64,000 nt of DNA, from the NCBI GenBank assembly GCA_942159475.1, contig OW804097.1, positions 50,240,986 to 50,304,985 of the forward strand, written 5' to 3'. Shown in pieces: positions 21,524 through 33,192 of the stretch. Positions within the stretch are counted from its first letter, which is position 1. The number at the start of each line of letters is the position of its first letter. The position numbers were made by a program, and so were the translations under genes. This DNA is from Sthenelais limicola (taxonomy: Eukaryota; Annelida; Polychaeta; Phyllodocida; Sigalionidae). The notes beneath the pieces are model-generated. The model searched no databases. It saw only the letters and a program-made list of their open reading frames with translations, and was not told where the DNA came from.

Positions 21524-24500
21524 CAACAGATATATACTACATATATGCAGACATGGTAAGAAGTCGGGCCGGATATAAAGTGGTTCAGATGCAAATGCAT
21601 ATATGGGTATGATATTATTTTAAGAATGATTAGCATATTCCATATATGGGTACAAAACTGTACATATTTCATATGGGTACAAAAGTTGATCAAGTGGAAT
21701 CAACCAAAGATAAAAAAAATGAAATACATGTAGCTAATAATATAATAGTAAAAGTACAAGAACATGTAAGAACTATATATATGCCCTAATATTAATCACT
21801 ACTGCGAACGACAGCAATTAAGGAAACTTATGTAGGCTTCTCAAGAATGATAAGACAGCTATAATAGAGCTGGAGAGAGATGGTAAGAAGTCACGGCGGG
21901 GATATGTGCATGGGTATATGATATTAGTTGAAAAAGTTATCCCCATATATTTCATATAGCAACAGATATATACTACATATATGCAGACATGGTAAGAAGT
22001 CGGGCCGGATATAAAGTGGTTCAGATGCAAGTGCATATATGGGTATGATATTATTTTAAGAATGATTAGCATATTCCATATATGGGTACAAAACTGTACA
22101 TATTTCATATGGGTACAAAAGTTGATCAAGTGGAATCAACCAAAGACAAAAAAAATGAAATACATGTAGCTAATAATGTAATAGTAAAAGTACAAGAACA
22201 TGTAAGAACTATATATATGCCCTAATATTAATCACTCCTGCGAACGACAGCAATTAAGGAAACTTATGTAGGCTTCTCAAGAATGATAAGGCAGCTATCA
22301 TAGAGCTGTAGAGAGATGGTAAGAAGTCGCGGCGGGGATATGTGCATGGGTATATGATATTAGTTGAAAAAGTTATATCCCCATATATTTCATATAGCAA
22401 TAGATATATACTACATATATCACTGTGACCACACTGAATGTACGTGCCGCGCTGCACATACATCAAATAACGGCCAATGCTATGTTCTATTGATACTCAT
22501 TTTCATTTGTTTCTCGGAATTCTGAACATAACAATCTTTCTAAGTTTTAGGACATGTATTAAATGAATTAGATAAAGCCTTGGTCAATGATATAGACTGC
22601 AAATCTAAGTAGTTTCGTCACTATGCCTGTCTAAAGAAAATTCACTGATGTCCGTGCTGCATTTGAATGCAACTTGTGTAGATGTACGTGCAGGTTTTGG
22701 CCGATGTACGTGCAGCATGCTGCTTTTCAAATAGGTTTGGAAAGATACACAATCAGTGGCGGTAGCAGGGGGTATGCCCCACCCCCTAGACACCCTAAAA
22801 TTGGCCCCTGTTTCCCCCGATCATTTCCAGCATGTTTTTTCCCCAACGCCGGATTTTTTTGATTTTTTTAAATATTTTTATTGGCCATATTACATTACAA
22901 ATATTTATTTCAATCTTCGATTCCGAATACACATAACAGACATCGCTGTTATATTTCATGCGTTGCCCTTGTGATTATATAATACCGATCTAACAATGAT
23001 ATGTAGACCTAAATATAGTCCTCAAGAACCGTTTGATAACATAGTAAGGAAACATTTCTTCTCATCTACCATTATTAATCCTTCATATCAATATGCGAAT
23101 AATTTAATTCAATTCTAGACAAAAACATGTCAAATTTAATTTGAGATCTTGGCACTTAGTCGCCTGAATTTGTTTTTGAATATGCATACCATTTTCGTAT
23201 TATATAGTATATTATGTCAATATAGATAAGGGCAGACTGCCTTGAAAATCGCCTGAAATTGCTTTTAGGCGAAGTGTTCGTCTGCAATTTTTCTGTTAAA
23301 TGTGAAAATAAAATTCTTTAAAAAAAATAGTATTACGGGTTTAAACAGTGTTTATACAATTCAGTTTCGAGAGCTAAACAATTGAAAGTCTTTAATGCCG
23401 TGCTTTTCTTTCATTCTGCAACCTTATACATTGTGATGATTACCTATAGGATTGTTTTACAAACAACTTTCGAATACCTCTACTACTCTTTCACAATTAC
23501 CGTTCTAGTAAGGAATATTTTAATTGCTGATGCTCGACGATTGTTTTGAGATTACTTCCGAGGCCATTCCATTGGTCTCTACCTTCGTACATGATCGATT
23601 TCCTGTATCTTTCTGTCTTTGGTAATGACAATTCTATGTTTGCATTCACATCCCTATGTAATATTCTAATAATATAGCTGAGTATGCATTTGAAATATCT
23701 GGTGACAAATAACTATAGCCGTAGCACGGGCATCAATTTTTAGGAATAAACTGTAAGGATGCAACAACTACTATAAAACTATTGAAGTGGGCGGGATACA
23801 TTTCCTAAAATTCTATTGTGGTATTTAATAACTCTGTTTCACATTCAAATCTGTCTTGAACGTTCTGAGATTAGTTTTCCAATAACTGACAGATAAATAC
23901 ATTTGGACCAGCACGGACATCCCTTTTGAGAAAGTGGAAGTGTAGCACGGACATCCTCCAAAACCTGCATGTACATCACTCTAAGATTTTAATATTGCAA
24001 TATCTTTATATCTAGACAGAACTTTTACAATATTTTGATGTTATTAGGACGGTAGTGGGTTATCAAAGATGTATACCACAATATACCTTGATAAGTGGTG
24101 TAGAAACCAAGATATCATTGGAACTATTTTGGTGGCATTTCGGGGCTCTTTTGTTATGATGTACGTGCAGCGCGGCACGTACATTCAGTGTGGTCACAGT
24201 GATATATGCAGACATGGTAAGAAGTCGGGCCGGATATAAAGTGGTTCAGATGCAAGTGCATATATGGGTATGATATTATTTTAAGAATGATTAGCATATT
24301 CCATATATGGGTACAAAACTGTACATATTTCATATGGGTACAAAAGTTGATCAAGTGTAATCAACCAAAGACAAAAAAAATGAAATACATGTAGCTAATA
24401 ATATAATAGTAAAAGTACAAGAACATGTAAGAACTATATATATGCCCTAATATTAATCACTCCTGCGAACGACAGCAATTAAGGAAACTTATGTAGGCTT

Positions 24501-24640
24501 CTCAAGAATGATAAGGCAGCTATCATAGAGCTGTGGAGAGATGGTAAGAACTCGCGGCGGGGATATGTGCATGGGTATATGATATTAGTTGAAAAAGTTA
24601 TCCCCATATATTTCATATGGGTACAAAATTTAACATATAA
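21524..24640 (+). repeat. Three tandem copies of a ~437-bp unit, the third split by a transposon
   Basis: The unit starts CAACAGATATATACTACATATATGCAGACATGG at 21524 and again at 21960 (436 bp on). The third copy starts as CAATAGATATATACTAC at 22398, is interrupted at 22420, and resumes at 24202. Copies are very similar over CGGGCCGGATATAAAGTGG, CTGCGAACGACAGCAATTAAGG and the GGCGGGGATATGTGCATGGG segment. A reverse-complement match to the CTGCGAACGACAGCAATTAAGG segment occurs near 25478. No conserved ORF runs through the unit. Confidence 0.8.
22421..24201. mobile_element. CACTA/EnSpm-like non-autonomous DNA transposon, 1.78 kb
   Basis: Ends are inverted repeats of about 45 bp: CACTGTGACCACACTGAATG... 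at 22421 and ...CATTCAGTGTGGTCACAGTG ending at 24201. It splits the third tandem copy between CTACATATAT and ATATATGCAG; the intact unit has one such AT run, so up to 6 bp are duplicated, though the AT repeat makes the exact size uncertain. Subterminal short motifs are iterated near both ends (GATGTACGTGCAG at about 22680 and 22703, GTAGCACGGACATC types near 23715-23960). No transposase is encoded. Confidence 0.65.
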
Positions 24641-24829
24641 TATTATATTTCATATCGGTACAAAAATATACATATTTCATATGGGCACAAAATTGAATCA
24701 AGTCGAATGACTATGTGATCGACCAAAGACAAAAGTATTGAAATACAGGTATAGAATGTAGATGTATAAAAGGCAGGTATAGGTAGGTACTATATATTGT
24801 TCTTCCTAGCTGGTGAAATAGTCAATTAA

Positions 24830-24973
24830 GGATGTCATATGGTGATGTCCAATGCACAGTGTATATGTTAAATTTAAGTCGAATGGATGTCATATGGTGA
24901 TGTCCAATGCACAGTATATATGTTAAATTTAAGTCCAATGGATGTCATATGCTGATGTCCAATGCACAGTTAA
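24830..24973 (+). repeat. 55-bp tandem repeat, about 2.6 copies
   Basis: GGATGTCATATG.TGATGTCCAATGCACAGT begins at 24830, 24885 and 24940, an exact 55-bp spacing. Confidence 0.85.
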
Positions 24974-25271
24974 ATGGAGAGTAGATATATATAGTCCTAA
25001 TTAATGTCTTTCTATGCTGGCAATTGAAGACGTATGGTGACGTTTTTGGCCGCATGTGTAATCTCACAAAGAAATTTCCCCTCGCCGTCATCATGACCGT
25101 ATATCCCCCATATTGGGTCAATACGTTGTTCCCCTGTGTTGCTTCCATCTTCCAGGCAACATTGGCATGTTCCTCCTCAACTTCTGAAAGGGCATGATAC
25201 TCTACGGATCCGCTCGCCACCCCCTCGTCGATTTGGGCGTAAACATCGAGTCGTCCATAGTGGAGGTGCAT
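24945..25271 (-). CDS. Possible exon of an unknown gene
   Basis: A 108-codon frame on the minus strand in DNA clearly more G/C-rich and less repetitive than its surroundings. The ATG at 25271 is directly preceded, on that strand, by a textbook 3' splice site (T-rich tract, then TTTTCAG at about 25273-25279). The first 80 or so residues have the mixed composition of a real protein (YAQIDEG, EVEEEHANVAWKM, GNFFVRLHMRP); the last 25 run into the 55-bp tandem repeat and are less convincing. No family was recognised. It may be one exon of a host or transposon gene, or chance. Confidence 0.3.
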   Translation of the reverse strand: MHLHYGRLDVYAQIDEGVASGSVEYHALSEVEEEHANVAWKMEATQGNNVLTQYGGYTVMMTARGNFFVRLHMRPKTSPYVFNCQHRKTLIRTIYIYSPFNCALDISI

Positions 25272-25279
25272 TCTGAAAA

Positions 25280-26886
25280 TTATAAAATAAAAATATAATC
25301 GATATGCTCATGTCAAATAAGGAAATAATTAATTTCATATGGTCAAAAGTCTGATTTAATAGTTTGGTACGTATAAAAAATATAACTAGTCACAATTTAA
25401 ATAAAAGATGGCAATGAATAGTTATATGTGCTTACTTGCTCAAGTTAAGTTGAGGTCCAGTGATGAGGTGTTGTTAAGTTGCTGTCGTTCGTAGGAGTGA
25501 TCCAAAATTCATGCCGACTTGGAAAAGTTAAACAATAGCTAGGTAGAGGGCTAGCTATAGCTGTCAGTTTCATTATAATTTCAACGAATCAGTACGCGAC
25601 AAAATATCAGAGAGAGACATCTCACTTACAGATTAAGGGGGCGTGGTGCTGGCGGTGATCGCCGAAGTATCAACCTAATAAGTATCAACAAGTTTTGACT
25701 CAGCGTCAAACGACCCCCAAAGATAGATATGTATCCCATTGTATGAATTTAATTTATTTTAGTGATTGCATGGGCTATCATTTATTGTAAAAGAATAAGA
25801 CATATAAAGATATTGAAAAACAAATTATAATGTGTACCGACGGATTTGGTAGATGGAAGAGGTTGGCAGATTAATTGCCTAGGTATTCGATTAAATCACT
25901 GTTGTGGAGCTCTGTCTAAATGTCTCTCTCTGCAGGTTTGTCTATATAGGTGTCTCGATGCCCAATCACGTCTTCATTTCTCAAATATCACCTTAATTCG
26001 ACTCCATATGTTGATCCCCGTTCATTTCGCCTCCCCCCCCTGCTATACTCTGATCTACGCTATTACAAACAGTTCAATTAAAAAAGACTGATGATTGTTT
26101 CGATGGCGATCCAAAATTGATTATTTGATCACTATTTAAGTGTAAATGTAAAAAATAATATTAAATGGTTTGATGGTGAGCGTGGGAAGGTTGGGACAAT
26201 TTAGTGAATATAAACAGTTCCATATCGCCTATAAGATAATGGCGACAATGCACCGCCATAACAATATTAGACGGCCGGCCGTGGTGGTATAATTACAATC
26301 ACGGCGCCTATATATTAACAATTATATAGGTGGTCTGAAATGATAGCGTTTGACATTGAGCAGATTAATAGTGTAGCTTAGCTAATCTCAAGCAATTGCA
26401 ATTGTGTGAATTGGTCGAAAAGTTGAGAAAAGTTTTGTCAGACGTTAGATTTTTAAAACGATTTATGTGTAACATATCTGTATGTCCTTATATAAATATA
26501 GGGTTGAGTATAGTGTGTAAGGATAAGTGAGAATTTATGAGGGCTGATAAATTGTCATTGTGAATTGTCGTCATGATGATAGAAATGAATGATGTAACAG
26601 CGGTAATAGGCACTAATGATTAACAAATATTGAAATGAATTGAATGTGCTTCATCGAAGAAAAAAGAGATGCATGAGAGATATATAAGTGATGAAAGATA
26701 TAAGTTTGAAAAGTGGGGAAATATTTTGTCTATCGCCATCGATGAAGTTCACCATTTTCACATTAATGTTAGGATATATTGCGCATATATAATAGAAGTG
26801 AATGTGAATGGTGAATGTGTTGGCCACCTGTCGTCAAAGTAGCGCACTATTATTTGTGGAGTGAAGGCAAAGAAAGGGTGGACATA
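25280..26886. other. Non-coding, no gene seen
   Basis: AT-rich sequence without a supported ORF. ACGGCCGGCCGT (near 26272) is a 12-bp palindrome. Confidence 0.4.
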
Positions 26887-28334
26887 TGAGCAATTCCACC
26901 ATTTGGTCGTCATTTGGCCATCCAGAGCTGAAAATTCTTAATTTTTTTAAATTGCTCCTATTGATTTAGTTTTTTTCGAACATAAACTAGACATATTGCT
27001 GCGTCTATAGACGCAATTGGGAAAGTTAATAATGAATATTGTCGCCAGGGCAGCTTGGTACAGTATGTGACTGGAACTCTGCTGATAAGGGCACTGTAGA
27101 ATGGTACATATTTCTTCATAAATAAGGATTTAAATTAGAAATAAATAAAAGAAATATCCACATAATGTTTTGAATTATTGTGTACATCATAGGTCTCGAC
27201 ATAAGGGTCATAACACTTTTTAGTTTGTGAAAATATTCCAACTAGAAGAAAAGTTATAGCCAAATAACCATTCAGTAATGGTAATGATAATGGCAGCGGC
27301 AAGGATGACATGTCATTGTCATGACTCTCTGCCCACATACTTACATAACGCATTAATTTTGGAATATATATATATAAATATTTAACATTCATTCCCTTTC
27401 ATTTTCTTTTAAGATGACTTGAATACTTGTATTGGTTGTTTAAGAAGGTAAATGTAGGTTTTGTTTAAGTAAATACAGGTAACATTTTTAGGGGTAAAGG
27501 TTTTGAAATTTCTCTATGTCACAACAAAAGGTTTTCCATATTATACATGTCAGCGTCAGTTCCAGCATATGTCAGCGTCACGTGTGGAAAACACACGTGA
27601 CGCTGACACATTTGCCTCCCTACCTTCCCATCATGAAGATACTGAGTGGATTTATGGTATTTGAGATGAAGTATGTCCGATGTCTCATGCATATGGAAAT
27701 TATAAATATTATTTATTAATATTTATTAAATGAGGTAGAGTAAAAATACTCACGTGACGCTGACATTAGAGCTGCCCAACTCTTACCTTTGTTCCTATTA
27801 TTCCAAATTATGAACATAAATCCGGACAGATTTAGTTTTAATATTTCAAGTCCATGTAGAGCTAACAAAATTAGTATATATTGTTCACCCAGGTTTTTTT
27901 AATTTTTTCTAGGTGTGGATTTTATTTTCCACATGTGACGCTGACATTTAGGGTTCCCAACATATTTTTTCATTTTTTCTATATCAAGGATCCATAGAGA
28001 ATGAATAAAAAACAGATCATGCATTAGCCAGAGTCAAGGCTCAATGGTTAAATGAGTTCGAAAAAATGCTTGACTAAATATTTTTATTTATTTCCAACAT
28101 TTTATTGTGTCTCCCCTGATTTTTCTTCTTTTTTGAGGCCCTAAAATCCAGTTTTTTCACTCCAATGCCTAAATTCTTAGGAAAAACTACGTAAATAGGG
28201 GGTATTTCTGATGTATCTTGGGCTGGCGGACACGATAAAACTATTGAAAAATGTCTCCAATCATTTTATCCCATTCAAATAAGCAAAATACGATTTTAGG
28301 GTCAAATGACGACCAATAGGTGGATTTGCTCATA
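26887..28334. mobile_element. 1.45-kb non-autonomous TIR transposon, TA-flanked
   Basis: Left end TGAGCAATTCCACCATTTGGTCGTCATTTG; right end is its near-exact reverse complement (CAAATGACGACCAATAGGTGGATTTGCTCA, about 28303-28332), each next to TA. A second copy of the left 600 bp starts at 63391 in the same orientation and also follows TA, confirming the boundary. The interior holds a perfect hairpin and several CACGTGACGCTGACA motifs, but no transposase. Mariner/Tc1-like target choice is suggested by TA but the superfamily is not settled. Confidence 0.7.
27570..27608. repeat. Perfect 17-bp stem / 5-nt loop hairpin inside the TIR transposon
   Basis: TGTCAGCGTCACGTGTG, loop GAAAA, then the exact reverse complement. 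Related motifs CACGTGACGCTGACA and CACATGTGACGCTGACA recur near 27751 and 27931. Confidence 0.85.
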
Positions 28335-28501
28335 TAGGGTATAGTAGGTGGTTATTAGCTTAGTGGATGGTGGCGCCACCTGATATTGCCTACTAGTTAT
28401 ATTGGCTTAGTTAATGGTGCAGCCATCTGTGTGCAATGAAGGAGACTATTATTTGAGTGGTGATGCGAAGTATAAATATATAAAGATGTAATATATATAC
28501 A

Positions 28502-28905
28502 TGTAGTGATTCGCAGAGTCTCGACAATGAATAAACAACTTAACGAAGCCAATTCCCCGTATCTCTATTTATTCCAGTCCGTAAAACGGCAATCTATCCG
28601 GATTACCCGGCAAGGGTAGTGTATTATAATCCGGAGCACATAAAGGTGTCAGAACACATCAGGTAATATGATAAACACATACAATCAACTGACACATAAT
28701 ATAAGAATGACATGGAATATATAAACAGAGGAGAGACTCTTACAGGAGTATATAATAAGAATTGAGGTGTAGATAAGGGATAACAAAGCATTTAGAAATA
28801 CTCTACTCGTAAATGCAGGGGATCAAACGCAGATCCCTCTGTGTGAAAGCAAAGGTACCAATCCTTTATGGATTGGCCCTAGAGGTATGAAGTGAAACTA
28901 CTACA
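28502..28905 (-). repeat. Gypsy-3 3' LTR
   Basis: 404 bp; on the plus strand it reads TGTAGTGATTCGCAG ... AACTACTACA. It matches 57435-57838 with about eight substitutions and no length change. Confidence 0.9.
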
Positions 28906-28925
28906 ATACCCCCCCCCCCTTATTT
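28906..28925 (-). other. Gypsy-3 polypurine tract
   Basis: On the minus strand an A/G run with about 13 consecutive G ends two or three bases before the LTR, as expected for plus-strand priming. Confidence 0.8.
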
Positions 28926-29511
28926 TTAGATTTTTAAAAACCCTTTTGAAAAATCGTCATAAGATCAACTAAACATAAGTACAAAGTACTATAAGGTTTT
29001 ATACGGATAAAATAAAAAGAGAATTCACATTGCGAACCTGGAAAATTAGAGTTAAAGTAGGTCTTCTTGGTGACAACAAGGAGCAGCAAATGGTGTCCTA
29101 GCTACATACTTAACACAGACCAGGTCGCTACATCTCTAATATAAGAAAATCCGAAATAAACAAGTGAAATGACAAAAAGTCATAATACAGTAACAAGACT
29201 GAGTTAAAAAGAATACAACAGGAGCATTTGTGTCCTATCTACATATGAGAACAGGCAAGAGTTTTATAAGAAAAAAAACATTTCCCATAAAAAAACAAAT
29301 CAACTGTATACAGGCAGGAGCTTCCTGAGTCCTCGATGATATATATAGATATAGAGCAGACACGGCACATAATAATAAAAAAAGTACCAAAAATGCAAAA
29401 ACAGAACATAACACGTATTCTTTTTAGAAACAGGAACACATCCGGACATCTATATGCATGAGAAAAATAGAATATGACAGTCTCTTACAGCATATCCCAG
29501 TAGAAAAGTAT

Positions 29512-31691
29512 TTACTCTGGGGGAGGATTGTCCGGGTTGTTTGGAGCTCCAGTGGCATCCGGATTTCCCTGAGGATGGATCAGCGCAGTGGGGCTAAAGA
29601 GCCACGGGGGAATCTCATACAGATTCGGAGCTTGTCCATCTCGTCCGGGGGTCCGGGGAACAGGTGGCACTGGAGGCGGAATCGGAGGCGGAACTAGAGC
29701 TGGGGCCTGTTGCAACGTCCTCAACAAGTTGCTCAGCATGAGAAGTTGGGGCAACGGGGCTGGATCCAACGGGAGTGGGGCTTGTACAGGAGGTACGGCA
29801 GGTGTAGTTATTGCTGGAGTAGCAATGGCCGAAGAAGTTCCTTCAGACGGACTTCCGGACTGTACTGCCAGATTTCCAACTACGGGCTCGCTAAGAGATC
29901 CGGACTCTCGATCCAGCATGGATCGGAGACGGAAATTGTCTTCCTCTAACTGGCGAATTTAACGTCACTTGTAGCAAGTGACCTCCTCAATCCATCAACT
30001 ACTCCCTCTTGGCTCCTAGCTTCTTCTCGAAGATCTCCCAGCTGTTCCACTGCTGTTCGGACATCTCCAATAGTCACAAGTGGCCTAGTGACTTCCTTCA
30101 ACAGGGACAAAAGCTCCGTCTGGGCAGTTTCTGCCGCGTCAGTTACCTTTTCCAAAGCGTCAGAGACTACGCCCTCAGCATGTTGGACCAATTCCAAGCT
30201 TTCATCAGGCGAAAGTAGATGTTGCAAGATGGTTTCTGACCACTCCTGCGCTCTCCTACAGGCCCTCTTTGGGAGAGAGGCTGAGTCCTTCATCCTAGTG
30301 TCAGAGGACACGGATCAATCTCTTTTGTGAGAGTGTGAGCGGTCTCGACTGGACGAACTCCCCTCAGCATCGGTAGCGGTGCTCTTACTGCTTCCTGCAG
30401 CGGCAGCAGCACGTGATGAGGTCCTGGACCTACCAATTCCAGAGCCGGATACAGAGCCGGACTCTCCGGATTCAGACTCAAACCTAGTCTTCCTGGGGAT
30501 TCGATAAGATCCAGTGGCCCGGCGCGTGACACGGAGGTGTTGGCCGGCCATATACGTCATCTTTTGGAAGACATGATTGGGTCTGGTAGTGGGGAGAACC
30601 TTCACGGCTTTATCTCTAGCTTGGGGTCTAGTCAAGTGATGTTGTACTGACTCCCCGTTCATAAGGTGCTGGATCAGCTCCACCCTTCTGTCCAATACTT
30701 GAGAGCAGCTGGTGAAGGGGCAGATCCAGACCTATATGAATGGGGCATGTTCTTCACACAGATGTCTGAATAGTCTCTCGCGTGAACTGAAAACACGGAC
30801 TCCTCCCGAATTAAGAGACAGTAGCCTACACACAAGGAAAGGGCAACGGTGACCCGGCTCCCACAACCTATGCGCCTCAACAATCTTGGAGTACGTCCCT
30901 CGATCCATGGAGTCTTCGCGCACCAGTTCTGGCCAGACTCTGGTCTCATATCTGGCCATCTGTCCGTCTCCCGCTATTTCACGCTCCTCGGAGTCAGACT
31001 CCGGACAGGTGACTACCCCGGACCCAGGTTGGTCGGAACTAGGGTCCAGGGGAACCACATCCGTTGCAGAGTCTAACTCCCGTCTAAACGCTTCTATATT
31101 TCCACGAGAAGCAAGCTGTTCTCGTCGCTTCTCGGCCCGATGGTAGTGGCGTTTCTTAATCTTTTTCTTGTGTTCAGTTAACTTCCCAGAAGTACCAGAA
31201 GTCTTGGTCTCAACCTTAGCCTTCATAGTGGACACAGCCAAAGGCCCACTGGTGGTATGGCGAGGGCCAGGACTCCTTCCTCTTGTGGTATGTCCGCGGA
31301 GAGCAGGAGAGGCGGAGGCATGTCGTCGTCTCTCTTCCCGGACTTTTCCGGATCCATCATGTCCTTTCCTATCCACCTTCCTGGGGGAAGCAGATTTTCT
31401 CTGACTACGTCGGAGAGGGGTAGCAAGCGCACCTTCTTCCCCTCCAGTCTCCATATCCACTTCACCTTTCAAGGCCCGGATCTCTTGACCCAACGGCCTG
31501 ATGTCCGGATCCGTCTGCCTTGTCCGGGCAGCCAACTCACGGACTTCAGTGCCGTTAGCCGGATCAAGTGACAAAAGATCTGCTGCACCGTCTAGAAGAC
31601 GAGCTTCCTCAGCCTCGGTTAGGTGGGCGGCAGTATCTTCGCCGGACCCCACCTGCTCAACGTCAAACCGTCCATCGTCTTCACCTTCCAT
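29512..31691 (-). pseudogene. Gypsy-3 ORF3: C2H2/coiled-coil protein downstream of pol, degraded
   Basis: Starts at ATG 31691. About 319 codons run to TAG at 30732-30734; the same frame continues to TGA at 30315-30317 and on to about 29950, where a frameshift leads into a proline-rich tail ending at 29512. In order: acidic N-terminus, Arg/Ser-rich basic middle (RRSQRKSASPRK), a single finger C-x4-C-x17-H-x4-H (CPFLVC ... HLCEEH, just before the TAG), a Ser-rich linker, a helical coiled-coil stretch (30300-29970) and a Pro-rich C-terminus. There is no signal peptide or membrane segment, so it is not an env. Its place after pol suggests an accessory or nucleic-acid-binding role. I recognise no family. 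The stops look like decay, though readthrough cannot be excluded. Confidence 0.55.
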
Positions 31692-32729
31692 GGTGAACCA
31701 AGCGAACTTGCTAACAAAAATCTTTTCCTTTCTGAAAGAAAAAGAATAACACTCAGCTTGATGGAAAACGTTCGCAAGTGTTTACATACATAGTCATACA
31801 ACAAATAGCACCACCTTCTACGTTCCATATTACATATAGTCAGTAGAGGTTCAATAAATACCGAAGTAACACAGTCTAACTCCTGGATAGAAGTTATCAA
31901 AAATCAAATATTGCACAGGGAACTCTTTAGAAGAGCTATATGGGTTGGCGGATAGCCAAATAAATAACCATTGGTGGTGTATAGAGCTCTAACTCGATAT
32001 ACACTTCCAACCCATTCACTCGCCATTCATTCAAAAAGCGCCGGCTGACGTCTCAAACATTTCACCGAACTTTCTCTAACTATCACATGTAATCAAAACT
32101 TCTCTAAAACACCAACACAACGTGTCTAGTAGCAGACAACTATCAACTATCAAGTCGATAACAACTCAGCTATTGTCAAGCAAGTTTTAAACCCAATTCA
32201 ACTCACTTCTTTCTGGTAAGGTTCCGAGTTCAGTTGTGCCAGTAGCTGTTGTTTTGTAGAGTCACGGAAGTGGAGTGAGAAAGGGTGCAACACTACAGCG
32301 CTCACAGCCAGCGTGGTAACTGTAGTACTCAAAGTCGCCACCAATCCCCAGCGCCACCTTCCCGCTCAGACTACTGTCAAACATAGCTATCACTGTTTCT
32401 CTACTACAGGGCGTACAATGATGTTTTAAGTATGCAGCCTGTTCTGATCTTCCACGGAGACAAATGCGGAAACATTGTCCATGAAGCCCACTGTCCACTT
32501 AGCCGATTTTAATAGCAATTTCAACCCAATTTCTGAGCTGATTCAAGCTTCCCGGGGAGTCTTAGTTCAGCTAGAACTCAAGGGTTCTCCCAAGCTAAGC
32601 CATTCTCAGTGCAGTTTCTAACAAGCTCTACGGACTGGATGGTTCTTTCCCAGCCACTCAAAGAATTCAATAAAGAATTTCTCAAATGTCGTGAAAGGGC
32701 AGCATGACTTATCCGATATATCAGCCACC
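31692..32729. other. Gypsy-3 non-coding spacer between pol and ORF3
   Basis: Roughly 1 kb with no supported ORF. Its left part would hold the promoter or splice acceptor for ORF3 if there is one. Confidence 0.4.
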
Positions 32730-32733
32730 GACT

Positions 32734-33132
32734 TGTTACGTAAGGTTACGTAACGCCTGGGCCTCCCCATGGGACGCCAGAGCTAGTAGCCGGGCACGGC
32801 TGCGCACGCAGATCAGGTACACACCTGACAGGTATGTTGTATCGAGAAATAAAGATCAGTTACCGTTGGGCGATCGTAAGATCAAGACAAGATCCAACTA
32901 GTTCCGAGTTATTCTTATTAATTAGCATCCAAGTGATAATTGGGTATCAATTATCACTAAGCAAATATCGATTATCATCTATCATAACATTTGGACTATC
33001 AATTAGCAGGTAAGCGCTAATTGAGTATTAATTAGTGTGCATTGGAATATTCACGAGACATATTTATCGGTACCTCAAATTAAGGATCACACCAAGCTAC
33101 ATCCCCATCTACATACAGATCCATACTTATCA
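32734..33132 (+). repeat. Gypsy-2 5' LTR
   Basis: 399 bp, TGTTACGTAAGG ... TACTTATCA. It contains the direct repeat TTACGTAA/TTACGTAA at its start and GAAATAAAG near 32845. Confidence 0.95.
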
Positions 33133-33133
33133 C

Positions 33134-33150
33134 TGGTGGAGTTCTAAAAG
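33134..33150 (+). other. Gypsy-2 primer binding site
   Basis: TGGTGGAGTTCTAAAAG one base after the LTR; begins with TGG as a tRNA 3' CCA complement. It differs from the PBS of Gypsy-1/3. The tRNA was not identified. Confidence 0.55.
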
Positions 33151-33192
33151 ATCAGTTGGAATATTAAAGTGCACGGATATCACTGGCGTAGG

